A DNA stretch of 64,000 bases from Beaufortia kweichowensis (Eukaryota; Chordata; Actinopteri; Cypriniformes; Gastromyzontidae), in NCBI GenBank assembly GCA_019155185.1, contig CM032802.1, positions 11,322,501 to 11,386,500 of the forward strand. Direction: 5' to 3'. The notes beneath the pieces were generated by a model, which worked only from the letters and a program-made list of their open reading frames with translations, was not told the origin of the DNA and did no database searches. A program made the position numbers and the translations under genes. Position 1 is the first letter of the stretch, and the number at the start of each line of letters is the position of its first letter. Positions 38,499-51,953 of the stretch are shown here, in pieces.

Positions 38499-38862
38499 CC
38501 AGCTGTGTTTCTTCAGCACTTCAGCATTACATTTGTGTCTAATGTCTCTAATGTTTTATCATAAAATATTACTGTACCAGAACACTTTCACATACCTCAA
38601 ATGTAATAGTGGGAGCAAAGGTCGCTTATAGTTGCTCATTAACCTGACACTAGCAGCTTCCTGACTTATCTTATAACTGTCCTCCAGATCATAACATGCT
38701 GGCGTGTGATTGTATAGTTACAAGCAACTTTTTCAAAATAACATAAGATAAAATATTTTTTGCTTCATAGATAGAGTATTAACTTTCTATGTTTATTTAT
38801 GCGAGCTATTTGATATATATGACGGCAAAGTAGCCTGTTTCAATGTGCAGAAATATACTCAC

Positions 38863-38940
38863 CAAAAAAGTGGGAGGTCTCTGATAGGGGAAACCCATCA
38901 CTGGGTGGGATCTGTAAGGGTCCCACCACATTGACGTCAT
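38863..38940 (-). other. Candidate upstream (alternative first) coding exon of nr1h4
   Basis: On the minus strand an ATG in good context (GCCATGA) opens 26 codons that end exactly at a strong donor, TTG|GTGAGTAT. The peptide begins MTSMWWDPY and is not recognised. It lies 365 bp upstream of the first certain nr1h4 coding exon; reading phase 0 could join to in-frame AG acceptors inside the 38,414-38,510 exon. FXR genes are known to use two promoters with different N-termini, which makes this plausible. A perfect CRE palindrome TGACGTCA overlaps the ATG. It may equally be a 5' untranslated exon or chance. A further possible untranslated exon ends with AAG|GTAAG at 40,403. Confidence 0.25.
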
Positions 38941-41900
38941 GGCTCACCCACTCATTCATTCAGAAGCCGGCGTTAATCTCAGTAACAGGAAAGAATATGA
39001 CTTGATTTCTCAGTCCAGAATGGATGTGATGGGGTTAATCCGGTTTCTTCAAAACAATTATAAAACATTATAAGGAAATTATTTCAAAAATTGCAGGTTC
39101 AAAAAAGTTGCCTTTTAATGCTATTTACAAATAAAACACTTCAATATCAATTCTGATTTAGGTATAATAATAAAAGTCTGAATTTATTTTATGAAGTTTT
39201 ATACTAGAGAAAAACTGTTTAATTACAGAATTCATTATTTTAGATACACTACTATTAATGTTACTTACTACTATCTGCTGTCTATAAATCATTGTGATTC
39301 TTCAACTGACTGGAGAGTCTTTCAGCAGAATTAGACAAATGTTACAGTGGCCTTTAACCCTTTTTCCACACAGACAAACAGCCACTGAATTTCATTTTTA
39401 AGATCAATTTAGTAAGAACAGTTTAGTTTTTAATTCAGCAATCACCCTTTTTTCTTCCATTACATACAAACAACTGTCTATTTATCGGACAACTCAGATA
39501 TTTACGCTCTGAATCGATGGTGTTTAGGTCTGGCATTGAGTAGTTAAAACCCCTTATAATGTTAATCAAGATTATCTAACAGGCAACATACATGTAAACA
39601 TCAGTTTGTGTTTAAATGTGGAGTACAATTAATGGCTAAACTGAAATCTATATATAACATAGTGCTCATAAATTTTAGAAATTTGTTTTTAATTTCCTCA
39701 TTTAAGGAAACTATAGATACAAAAAAGCTTCAGAATGTAAAAACAATACAGAGCATTTTCCTCATCAAGATATTCATGCAAGCATCATATAAATTTTGTT
39801 CAATTTAACAATAAGATCATTAATTATATTTTCACGGCTTAATAGAACAATATCAGAATAACTGTTTACACTTTAAAAGTGCATACAATTTGCAATAATT
39901 ATAGAATATGGAAATCGAAAACACCAGCAATACCTGTTAAAAATCGAACTTAAGCAAGCTCAGTACGTTCAGCAACACTGGCTTTTTTAGTTCAACAGTG
40001 CAGTTCTATGAAATCCCCATTACGTATAAATTATATAAGAGGGAAAACAGGTCACAGCGCTGTGATTTAAGATATGTGGACAAGGGCAAATGTAGTCCCA
40101 TAAATTACTTCTTATGTTGTTACATTGGCACCAGACATCCATAAACAATACAGATTGATACATCAGTAGAAAAACCCGAAAACAGCCCCACAAGATGTTT
40201 CATATATAATTAATATAAAAATATAACATATAATTCAGTCTATAATTTCCCATGGGCTAAAATGCAATCACACGTGTAAGGTTCCCATAACATATAGTGC
40301 CATTTAAAATCAATAAATCACCTACACGCCACCACAACCACCAGAAGTAACAGTAAGCTATTATATTGATTTTACTAAAACATATAAATGTAATTTTCTT
40401 ACCTTACTTTACGAGAGACGCTGTGCTGTCCCAGGCCTTGTTGCAATTTTTGACAGCATCAGTATTTGTGAATGGGCATCTGGCTGTTTCTGTGTAGCGA
40501 TCACACAGTTCTCTGAGCACATGGGGTCATGGGGAAAAGGGACAGTGGTTATTAATTAAACTATCTGTATCTCTTCAAAGCACTAGCAGTTCATCCCTCC
40601 CTCTCCCATCAGCTCCAAACTTTCTGACAGGCCTGCAAATGCAGCTTTACCTCCTTAATAGAGAGAGATAACAAAGCACCATTAGACACAGATATACTGT
40701 TATTATTATGTAAACACAATTATTTCTGCATGAGTATTATGTGTTAACCTCTAATGCAATTTGGACAAATATATCAACCCTAATTTGGTCAATTGTCTAA
40801 TGAGCCTTATAGATTTAAAACAACAAAATGTTGGGTCATTTTTTATAATTAAATGTGCTTGGTGCAAAATTAAAGAAAAAAGTGTCTAATATTCGATTAT
40901 TGGGACTGTCTGAAATGATATGATATAAACAGGCAAAATTACATATTAAGCAACAAACTGCATCCTGATTTTTAAACAAATGAGATTAAACTTCTCTGTT
41001 TCTTTTCAATTTAATTGTATTTCTATGTCACTTTTTTAAAAGTGCATTGTTGCAAATCAGCTTTACAAAAAATTATTTTGTAAAACTGTGCAAAAACAAT
41101 ATCACCCAATAAGCAAACTAAGTGACAAGGAGTTAAACATAAAATATTTCATTCCTTTACAGAAATGAACCAAAGTTTAGTTAACCTTAGATTTTTGGTT
41201 TTATTTGGAGTAAAACCATCCACGATCTCACCACAATAACCATAGTTTAACCATGGTATCTGTAGTAAAACTAGGCTCTAAAAATATTTGATTCTTTCAA
41301 CCCATGGTTGGGTTTAACATAGACAAACACCAACATGTCACTTTAACCCAGCAGTTAGATTTGTCCATATTTGAGTCACATTAAGTTGGTGATGAGCCTG
41401 TTTATTAAAGTCACACCCCACTTGAGATGTAATTGTCCCAAAATGTGATGAAGACCAGTGTCTCGCAATAATTGTGAATATATCCAAAAACAAGCTTTTA
41501 ATCATTTACTGGCTATTGCTCCATTCAAAAAGGGCCCTTTTGAGTCAACAGACAGAAATCCGAAATAAACAAAACCTTTGCCATAGGCTGACGGCTGTTT
41601 GTGGAGTAGTGATTCTCAGCATGACGGGTGGGGGAGGTATGGATGGCCTTGTGAGAAGGACACTCTCATGGCTGCATTAAAATCTCGCTCATCAAACACA
41701 TCAAACCGTTTCTGCCCTGCACAATATGACCTTTAAGAGTTTTAAATAGTTTAAATTTATGAAATTTTATATGACATATTTAATGTATTAAAATATACAA
41801 CGGTCAATGCAAAGCTGTTTAAAGCTATTAAACATATCTATCATATCTAAGTCCATATATTAGTAATTGTGTCTTTAGTTACTGGTCACTCCTATCTTAT

Positions 41901-43507
41901 GTGATTTGATAAACCCAAGCCAAAGCAAACCAAAAGAACTGACACACAGACCTGTGCTATCTCTAAAACATTCTGTGTATTTAGAGATGTTTTAAGAAAC
42001 TCCTCACAGTTCTGTTGCTGTTTGATATCTGGTTATTGATCTCAAAATTAAAAGTTTTAAACCACACTCTGAATCATAAAAGATTAATGTGGAGATAAGA
42101 CCATCAAATACTACAAACCATTGACAGACTGCGTATCAGCATGTTAAACACGAGCTGTCAAGGACTATGGCACACAAAATGCCATTACAAACCATAACAA
42201 GGTCCGCAACCTTGAACTTTCCCAAAGAACAGTGGAGTCAGAAGAAATCAAAGGATAGATTGACTAAATTCAAACATAGTCTGCTCAAGTTTAATTTACT
42301 GCCAGTTTATGGTGACAGTAGAAGGATTAAGAAACCGTAAACTAAATTAGGGCTCACTGTAATCTTTCTATAATACAATCTGTGCAGTTCTGTTGCCAAT
42401 TTTTCACCCGCTTTGGGTGGTCAGACTAATTTGTTTGGCACCCTGTAAAAGTTTGCTCTGACGATGTGTTTAAGAATACTGATAACATGAAGGATGTTTA
42501 CTCCCACATGACAGAAACCAGGAAAGTTCTGTTAGTTCCAGACAAAGCCAATTTAACCACCATAAAAATACTATTCTCTCGCAAAGCACACGAGAAAAAG
42601 AACAAGCTCCGAGTCTGAAGTTTCAATTACGTCTACTTCGATTTCGTTTGTTCCACTGAACTCATTAATAGTGTAAGACGCAACTGCTATTGTCTTATGT
42701 ATGTGCCAAAGACAATAAATTATCCATGCTTTTATTTTAGTGGCTTCCTTTAGAGTCACAGGAATTTGTTACTATGGTTATTTAAGCACGGATAAGTGTA
42801 TTAAAGATCAATTGAAAGCATGTTTTATTATCCTCCAAATAAACATTTAAATAGACATTATTAGTTACAGTGATGCAATGGTAAAGTGCACGTTTCAAAC
42901 AATCATCTCGACGTCCACGTAAGCAATGAAATGTCTTTGTCATAACAGGTACTGTGCAAAAAAAATGAGGCACGTTGCGGATTGTTTTTTTAGTATAATA
43001 TTATATGATCCAAATTTGAAACATACTTCTGTACTAAAATGCTTGATTTCTATGCATTTAAATAAACTTTTTATAAATAAATTTAAATGAATGCCAGTCC
43101 GTCCCTCCCACAATAAGATTTTGTAAAAGATATATTAAACTATAAGATATTAAAGGTGGTCATATTGTATTTTTAGAGAGATTCCATTAAATAAAAATAA
43201 AAAACAATTTTCCACATTCCAATCTGATTTTGGCGTGGTAGTTAAAGCCATGTCTGTGGATGTTCCTCAACTGCATGCATGAAAAGCCACAGACGCCTGG
43301 AGTGTGTTTCTCCAAAAAAGATTCAGACTAAACTACTAAAGCACTATACAGCTTTTTTGCATAGCTGACAACAATGGAAACAAAAATGAAAATAAAAATG
43401 AACTAATGCATATTTTGCTGTCAGCTTTAGTGTAGATATAACACGACTTTGGAGCAAAATTATGATTTAAAAATAAATTAATCCTAGCATGTCCTTTTAG
43501 ACAATTA
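38941..43507. other. Region upstream of nr1h4 up to the slc17a8 3' flank
   Basis: No gene recognised. 40,403-40,560 is less AT-rich and ends in a donor AAG|GTAAG on the minus strand, so it may be an untranslated first exon of nr1h4. Near 41,290-41,330 a short inverted AACCCATGGTTGGGTT motif looks like a transposon remnant. The rest is AT-rich. Confidence 0.4.
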
Positions 43508-43817
43508 CAGTGGCCCCAAAAAGTATTTAAGATATTTAAGACACAAATGTATTGCACTAAATATAAAATTTACAAGCACATTTTTAGGCAAAATAATTTA
43601 CAAAATGACATCAGATTTCAATTAAATGAAACAACAGAATAGGCCATTGCGTTTAAAATACAGGCAAAGTATTTCAATATTTACTGGTTCTCACTAACCT
43701 ACTAAAACTTTCTATAAATATTATATTTCTATAATAGTTATATAGCTAAATTTACTAAGGAAGTAAAGTGAAGTAAAGGTCTAGTACAATTGGCTTCAAT
43801 CATTTTTGGGGCCACTG
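43508..43817. mobile_element. Tc1/mariner-type miniature transposon (CAGTGGCCCCAAAAA ends)
   Basis: 310 bp with ends CAGTGGCCCCAAAAA and TTTTTGGGGCCACTG, flanked on both sides by TA. No coding capacity. It lies about 260 bp beyond the slc17a8 stop codon, so it may be in the 3' untranslated region. Confidence 0.9.
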
Positions 43818-44077
43818 TATGTTCCTTCATTCTGCTAATAATCCACAATAAATTCCCTAAAAACTCCACTTCAAATGATCAACTCTCAAAACATTGTCAT
43901 TCCTTCTGCGGTGAAATCAAAAGACGTCATCCGAAATATTTCTCCACAACTGAAATATACTGTCGGGTCAAATGCCATATGGAATGATGTAGTCCGAAGA
44001 TGAGCTGACCTCTGCAGTTAAATAAACACATCACTCTTTGGATGAAAGGGCAGTCCTGGGCTTTGACTAACAAAATG

Positions 44078-47000
44078 TCATTGATACTGGTTTTGATACT
44101 CCCCGTTTTCATAATGATTTGATCCGTGATCTTCGTCATCTTGCATGGTAACCCCTCTCTTCTTCTTCCAGCCTTGCCTACGGCCTGTGGAATTGTCTGT
44201 GGTTCCGTAGGACTTCTTCCTGGTTGCGAGCGCACTATCACTGTCGGGCTCCGTCTCATCAGCCAGCTCGTCTTCTCCAATGATGCCACATTTCTCGTCG
44301 CTGGTGGTCTCAGGATCAGCCCAGTCTTGTTTCTCACCAGAGGCAAAGATGGCGTAGAAGATCACACCAGTGTAATGCACCATGGATGCGATCAGAAATA
44401 CATTCTGCCACTCCAGGCGAGTCTGTTGAAGGCAATAAGAATATGTCAAAAAACATGCACATATAATAAGCTTATTTTTTATTCATACAGTACATACTGC
44501 ATGTAAAAATGTCTTGATCTAAAGTAGAAGTGTCTTGTAGTTTATGCACAAAGGTAAGATGTTAAGTTAAATACCTTGTGTTTGGTGAGCGCTCCAACGA
44601 TGAGAGGGCATACCATACCAGACAGTGTGCCCACTCCATTAGAGATACCCATGAGAATACTGGCGTAACGTGGTGCGATGTCCAGGTGGTTTACATTAAA
44701 ACCTGTGTTGCACAACAGAAAACAGGTTGTATGCATTAAAGAATACAGTCTACTTTAATCTAACATAACTGTGCAACTACAATATTGCGTTTGGAGATAT
44801 GTCCCATATTGTGCGTAATCCAACAATTTGTCCACAATATATTACAGCAAATAGAGTTGAAAGCTTATTTTCCTATATTCTATACAAAGGGTTTGAATAA
44901 AAAGCCTTGACAGCAGAAATGATGCTGAAAGGATGATGTTCACAATGGATGCCTTTGATGACTGACACCTGTCTCATGTGTCACCTGATATCGCAAATCC
45001 ACTGAAGCCCACAGCCAGGATGAGAAATGAGATGGCCACTGCACGTGTGTGCGAGAACCCCACCACCAACAACAGCGTGGCCTCCATGCCAAAACCTGTG
45101 AATGATGCCATCAGTCATCAGATCATAAGCACACTGACCATCTTATGTTTTAATCATGTTAACTATTCATCATATAGCAATGCATTTTTATAATAAAATC
45201 CTTTCTTCTATGCTAGTTTAATATGCTAGGATTCTGCAAATTCTGAGAATCCCAACCAGATGAAACGGCGTCAATGGCACAACTAATGATGTAATTATCT
45301 GCTGTCCAACCAATGAAGGATGGGTAGTGTTTAGGAAGTCCTAATTTCTGCAATTCCATTTAGTGATGCAAACATTGCACACTTTATTTACACACTTAGC
45401 ATTACCTCCACAGTTCATGATTTTGCGCACAGTTGTGGTAGAGAGGATTTTCCGACTCCTCAGGAAATCGGCCAGCTGGCCTCCTATCGGCACAATGATC
45501 GTCATCACCATGTGGGGCACAGCCGACAGAATGCCCACCTGAAACAACCCAACATTATTCATTCATGCTTACTTAGAGTGAACTGTACAGCACATGAAAG
45601 CAATTTATATAAATCCCATTGTATTACACAAAACTTTATCATTTTGAAACCCACCTTGCTGATGGGAAACCCAAAGACTTCTTCAAAATAAGCCGGCTGA
45701 CTAATGAGCAGAAGGTAAAAGGTCCAGCTTCGGCAGAAGTTTGCCACAATAATGGCATAGACAGGCATAGATGTAAAGAATTCACGCCATGGAGTTTTGA
45801 ATTTCTGTTGAGAAATAGAAAATGGATGAATGTGTGTGTAAAAAATCATAACAGACAATAATAGGTCTGGTTTGAATGATTTGATGAATGAATAGCAATA
45901 TCCGTGAACGGTTGTACAAAAAACACATATGTTGAGATTAAATATTACCTCAGTAGAACTCATTAGATTGGCTCCCTCTCCAATAGAGGTCTCTATGTAC
46001 TTTCTTTCTTCATCGCTGATGGTGGGATGTATAGCTGGGCTGTCATACGCGAGCAGAAGCCAGAAGGTATACCATATAATGCCAAATACACCTGGATATG
46101 AGCACAAAATCACATGTCAGTTTGATTGTATAACAAACACTGCCAAACATTTTTGCCATTCATTTACAGAATTTGACATCTGTTTTAATACATTGTGATT
46201 GAACATGATGTGGTTGAATGTGAATGTAATTTATTTTCAATTTGGAGAGTCTGAAAGAATTGACATTGTGGGTGTGTAACCCCAAATCAACACATTTTAA
46301 AGATTCAAACTCACCGTATATATAGAAGACAGAGGGCCAGCCCACATACTGCACTAATATTCCAGCCAGCGGCATGGCTATCACAGCCCCTGCATAAGAT
46401 CCTGTCATCCAGAACACACACACAGGAGTAATTAAGAAAGTTAAATTAAAAAAGGGACATTAATCAACCTGCAATATAGTCTCCTTATCTATGCTAATTT
46501 AGCTACTGTGAGGATTGATTCATAAAAAACTGACATGATTTGTTACATGTAGGTTTGGCTTTGAGAACACAGACTGACACTAATTTTTGGGAGTGTTATT
46601 ATTTTATTCTGCAATGCAGGACAAGTTTAAACTAAAACTGTGTTATTATTTAGAGCAGATTTGAAAGCCGCACCACTAAGTACATCTATGAATATTTTAC
46701 TTTATTTAATTGTTCCACAGAAAAACAAAGCAATGGGTTTGAAACACCAAGACTTCATTTCAGGATGAACTATTCTTTAAAGACTAATAAAAGCAGGAAT
46801 GCATGCAAATCCACACACAGAGCTGAGCTTTCTGCTCAGTTACATGTGCAACCTCTTCACATCTCAAACCTGGCACCACATGCCACCGCCTGAGACAGGC
46901 TGCCAGCTGCAGGAAATTGGATTTTAATGAAAAAGGTGTCTTAATGTATATGTTATTACTGGATGCACTTGTAAACCTTCCTGTTTGGTGTAGGAAAGTA

Positions 47001-50000
47001 TCCTTGAGTGAGCTTCTGAATAGAGAAGAGGACACTACTTCATTTGTATCAACAGGAAAAAGCTCTTTGACAAACGAAGGTGAAGCTGTGTGCAGACCAT
47101 CTTCATTTAGCGGCCATGTCAAGAGCTGCTTGAAGCAGATGTTGTCATGGCACCAGTGTATTGTGAAACAGGGCTGTTTTAATGTATCCGAGTAGTGATA
47201 AGCATACTTCCACCCCACCAACCCTCCTAAGGCTGTGTAGCACTGGTCAGTTTTGTATGTTGAATGCTGAAAAAACAGATAACATCCCACCAATAGATCC
47301 CAACACAGAGACCATTATAGTTTCCAGTACAATTCCCATTAAATCCATTAGAATTTCTGTGATGGTTTCTATTGTTTTTCAGCAGGACCCAATGAGTAGG
47401 CTATACCATAGAGACTTAAATCATCTCAAATATACTCACCACAGAAAGAGGTAGTAGCCAGACGGCTTCTCTCCAGCGGAGGAGCCCATTTACTCCACAT
47501 CCCATGACAAGCTGGATATGTGACACCCTGTTACAACAGCACACATGTTTTGATAGGTTTGATTCGACTAATTTGAAGTGAATCTGCGCTAAGGAAATCG
47601 CATGCATATGATATAGACTGAAAAGGGCTTACTGGAGTTTAGTATTATTATTCCGGTTAAGATGCCGAAAAATGATTTCAATTTTTGACTATTTTAGCAC
47701 TTCTTTTTTGCTGCTTATCGTGGAGTAGACAACACAATACTTGCTGACACCGTTTCGCAGTGGACGCTAAGTTCATTACATCACGTGTAATTCAGAACGG
47801 ATTTGTACCTGACTGTTTTTAAACTAGTTTCCTGTCCACGCCCCTTCCGGCTTACGTAACTCACGCCATTGGTTGAGACGGACCAGCGTTTTATACCAGC
47901 GCTACACAAGAGCATAGAAACGCCAAATTAGGGTAGGGATAAATAATCGTCTGACAACGGTTTTTGTACTCCATGTAGATCAGAAAGTATTAAATTCTGC
48001 GAAGAAACGTAAAAATGCTTTTATTGCAGATAAACGTAGCTCCCCGTTCACTTGTGCGTGTTTAGAGGGCACCTTTGCCCTTCCCAACATGGCCGAATGG
48101 TTGAAATGTCGCAGATATGAGAAAGCGCTAAAGGGGAGTCTATATCTAAGATAAAGAGATCGAAGAGCCCAACGAAAGAATACTTAAGCCACTTATGTAT
48201 ACTGTTCCACAAATGCTCAGTGTTAAAATGTGACAAAAACTTACGTGATGCAAATAATAACAAATCATGTTATGTAACGTAAATTAACAACTGATGGTGT
48301 CTCACCTCCACTAGTCCTTGTAAGATGCGCACAAACATTACACAGCCATAATGGACCCTGGCAGCTGATGGGATAAACATGTTTAGCACTGATGTCAAGA
48401 AAATGGCTGCCCCAAAGACCCTGTTAAACAATTTAGAGAAATTTAATTATGTTATTTCATGCTATGTTATGTTAGACTATATAACAGGTAATTTAGTTAG
48501 GGTAAAAACATCATATCACGTGAATTATTACCAAAATGTGGCCTTAAATCTAGTTACAATGTTATCTCAATACTTGTTAACATTGTTTTTGGATTTTGAA
48601 AATTAAAATATGTATTTTATGGGTCTGAGCATTGCTCCTTATAAATCACAAACAGTAACATGGTGAGTTAGTGACACCTAGAGAGTAACTCTGTCATTTC
48701 TCATTAAGCATGTGGCAGAGCATTCAATACCACATGACAATTTCAAAGTTTTCAAAAATTGCAATAAAATAATGTTTGAAGCCACTGCAATCATTTTCCC
48801 CTTTAGGGATAAAGGTCCCACAAACCCCTAGGAAACACTATTACTAATCACACAACAGAAAGTCATTTTAGTTCATTCGGTTGTCTTTTATCTCTATTTA
48901 ATCCATCCATCTGCCTCATTTTTTCCAAAACAGTGTGTAAGTGACACTTGTAATATTCCAGTGGCTGGTGTTTCAGCTCAAGATCTGCTGCTGGATCTTT
49001 CATTATTAACTCTGTCAGCCACGTGTCCTCTTTTCCTGTGAGGCTTTTATTACAAGACTGATATCGCCCCTCTAATCAACACACAAATTTAACCCTTGCA
49101 GACTCGACCACGGCACTCGTGTTGTCCCTTGGGTCTAGAAACATCTCACCTTTCAATGGTGTGTGGAGAACTGAGAGTTTTATGGTAAAACATACATGTT
49201 TTCTCTAAATTGACCTCTATGCATAAAAATGAGCCTCACCTGTTAGCTGCTAGTTTATTGGAGATGAAACCTCCAGGAATTTGAGTGACAATGTAGCCCC
49301 AGAAGAAAGAGCCGTGTATCAAACCCACTGTCTCTGGATCCCAATTAAACTGAGCTGGCTGAAATATCAGAAGAAATCATTTTTACTTCAAAACAAAACC
49401 ACTTTCTCATTACTATGCAAGCAAGCAAACACACTTGCTGAGTTAAAAAAGATTATAAGAAGTTACTTTTTAAAATGGCCAAGCATTTGCAGAAAAAATT
49501 GCAGAAAGGTTTATGTGAGGTTAAGAGGTAGGGTTAGAGTTACAGGTTACATTATACACTTTGTATAGTATAAAAATCATTTTGTCTATGGAAAGTCCCC
49601 TTAAAACATGGAAACCCAACGTGTGTGTGTCCCTTCTTTTTAATATATCTTTTGAGAAGTAAATTACAGGACGTTGTGGCAGCTAACTAACAAAATATCA
49701 CTGTTTAGATTTTAAGCCAGAAAAAGAAAGCTAACTTGATATTGCCAAAAGGGTTGTTTTTATCATGATGAGTCAAGTAAGATGAGTAAATTTTATTAAA
49801 AAAAGGGGACAAACACAAGGTTGAGAAGTAAATTTTTTAAAGATATGTGATGTTCCACAAACATATAGGAATGTTTTATTTATTATTGTTCCTGGTTTTA
49901 CCTGCATTACGGCAGTGCCGTTGATGTAGACAGTGTTGTTGTTGACCATTTCTACAATGGCCACGCCCAGATTGCATCGGATGCCGAATGAGATGCAGAA

Positions 50001-51953
50001 ACCAAGCCCACTAAGAATGGCGATGATGTAACGTTTGGGAAGGCCGAAGCATCCACAATCCAACAGGGGTGGACTGCGTGGAGGGGCTGCAACTGGCCGA
50101 CCATCTTCTGTCAGCTCAATGTTATCCTCCTCAGCTACATTACTGCCATCAATTTTCCTGCACAAAATACAAGACCTTAAAATGTATCCAATTTAAATAC
50201 ATTCATTTATATTATGAATATATGATTTGGTGAATCTATCCATCTATCTGTCTAATATATTATGTACTAGGATGACAGAGTTAAGCTCTTTTTACTGACT
50301 GACAAATTGGTTGCCAGAGTGTTGCGTTGAAAAGGTCACATTGCGTTTGATACTCTAGTCCTTTCCTTTCCTCTTGCCCACATGCACCTGTTCCATTACC
50401 AAACCTCCATCTTTCCTCTCATCCTCCACCTCACAGGAATTACTTTCATCTGTCTATTTTGAAATGTACACCTGAGTTCTTCCACAGACAGAGGAGGGTT
50501 CTCACTAAAAGCTGCATACTGGAGTATTCTGAATAGAGGATCAAGAGACACAGCAGAGCCTGTCCCTGATGTATGTGAGACAGATGAAATGCAAGCTTTG
50601 CTATTCGACATATGTTGAAGTACTGGTCTGGTGAACTGTCAAGATGATCTCACATGATTTTGTTCCATTGTTAACAATTTAAGAAAAGCTTTATCTTTGT
50701 CTGAAATATACATTTATTAAATTTTTGAAAAGATTTGTTATAATCTTGGTCTAAACTATTTTTAATGATTTGAAAGAAATTTATAAAGACCTTAACAAGG
50801 TTCATACAGGTATGTTCATAAAGGTTTTGGTGTTACAAAAAAAGCATACTTAAATAATGTTACATTTGAAGATGATTAATGAAAAAATGTCCAGAGAAGA
50901 ATTTTTTTTTCAATTTTCAGTTAGCAGCAAAAACATAAGAATTCTTACAACTGAAAAAAATCTACTTTCTTGAGAGCATGTGAATTGAATTGTAAACATC
51001 TGACAGCAACATAAAGCCACAAAAATTACTAAAGGCTATTGAGAACAACATATTTTTCTAAATCAAATTGTACAAACCTGTCAAAATTTATAAAAAATCC
51101 TGTGACAAAACACCTTACAGTCATGTGGAACCTAATTTCATGTGGAACCTAATATATATATAAAAATTTATAATATAATACGAATAATGTAAATGTGATA
51201 ATGTGAACTTTGTTGTATTACTTAATATTGCAATACTGTTTTTTATTGTTTATTAATTAAAATGGTGCATTTAATATGCCTGCTTAGTGCATACAAATCT
51301 AAACGAAGTTATGTACAGTTTACACTCTCTGAAAAATTAAACAAATTTTGAGAAGGAAAGAAAATAAATATTGAATGAGTTGTTAAATTATTAAGTGTGT
51401 GCCCAGATATTCTGTTTCTCTCTCAATCTCTCTCTCTCTGTTTTATAATGTAATTATGTTGTCACTCATATTATTTGTGGTAACTTTAACAGAATTTCTA
51501 GCAAATGTGCACAGACACAGGAAATTATTTATAGTATCTCACATATTAATCTGTGTAATGTGAGTAATATATAAGACACGTATAGCTTGTTCTGATGTGT
51601 ATTTTCAGGTTTTTATTATCTTAAGATGTATGTGATAAATACATCAGAGCAAACTATGCCAGATAATACAGCGGGGGTAACAGTAGTTCATTTCCAGTAG
51701 TTCAAGTTTTACATTAAATCATGCTACAAGGAATTACAAGAAATTTTTACATATTACATATTTTTTTATAAAACATTATTGCACAGTATACACTGATACA
51801 GTATATATGCCCTCTCTCATTTTTCTTTCATTTGTAAGGTGTTTATACTCACTTCTGTAGGTTCCCCAGAGAGTCACCAACATTGTTCTTCAACTCCTCC
51901 TTCCCTGGTTTGAACACCTTCTCCTTCAGACCCGCAAACCCCCCCAGTGGCAT
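44078..51953 (-). CDS. slc17a8: Vesicular glutamate transporter 3, SLC17A8 (12 coding exons, 591 aa)
   Basis: Proton-driven transporter loading glutamate into synaptic vesicles; VGLUT3 is used by hair cells and by some serotonergic and cholinergic neurons. Coding exons: 51853-51953, 49902-50157, 49240-49358, 48306-48420, 47440-47527, 46315-46401, 45949-46091, 45655-45804, 45406-45538, 44985-45095, 44575-44702, 44078-44422; 1,776 nt, all joins in frame. The N-terminus MPLGGFAGLKEKVFKPGKEE is the VGLUT3 type. LPKRYIIA...GFCISFGIRCNLGVAIVEM starts membrane segment 1, NNNTVYINGT is the glycosylated loop, and HGSFFWGYIVTQIPGG, PACHGMWSKWAPP, FCRSWTFYLLLISQPAY and GFNVNHLDIAPRYASILMG are the SLC17 core. 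The cytosolic tail has acidic EKCGIIGEDELADE. An in-frame TAG at 52,056-52,058 with no ATG before 51,953 fixes the start. Divergently placed to bmal2 about 3 kb away. Identity over VGLUT1/2 rests on the N-terminus, the tail and the nr1h4 neighbour. Confidence 0.96.
46705..46782. mobile_element. Angel element fragment in slc17a8 intron 5
   Basis: GTTCCACAGAAAAACAAAG ... GATGAACTATTCTTTAA resembles the right half of the element at 38,002-38,303. Confidence 0.5.
47528..48305. promoter_or_regulatory. Promoter-like intron 4 of slc17a8
   Basis: The middle of this intron has a run of CpGs with CACGCCCC, CTTCCGGC, TTACGTAA, an inverted CCAAT context (CCATTGGTTGAG) and a TATA-like TTTTATA within about 80 bp (47,835-47,905). 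This density of promoter motifs is unusual in this AT-rich DNA. Function is only inferred; a remnant of an inserted element is the alternative. Confidence 0.3.

Noticed and set aside
46784..47293. 169-codon minus-strand open frame in slc17a8 intron 5
   Set aside because: No recognisable domain, overlaps another open frame on the plus strand, and lies wholly within an intron of a well-defined gene.
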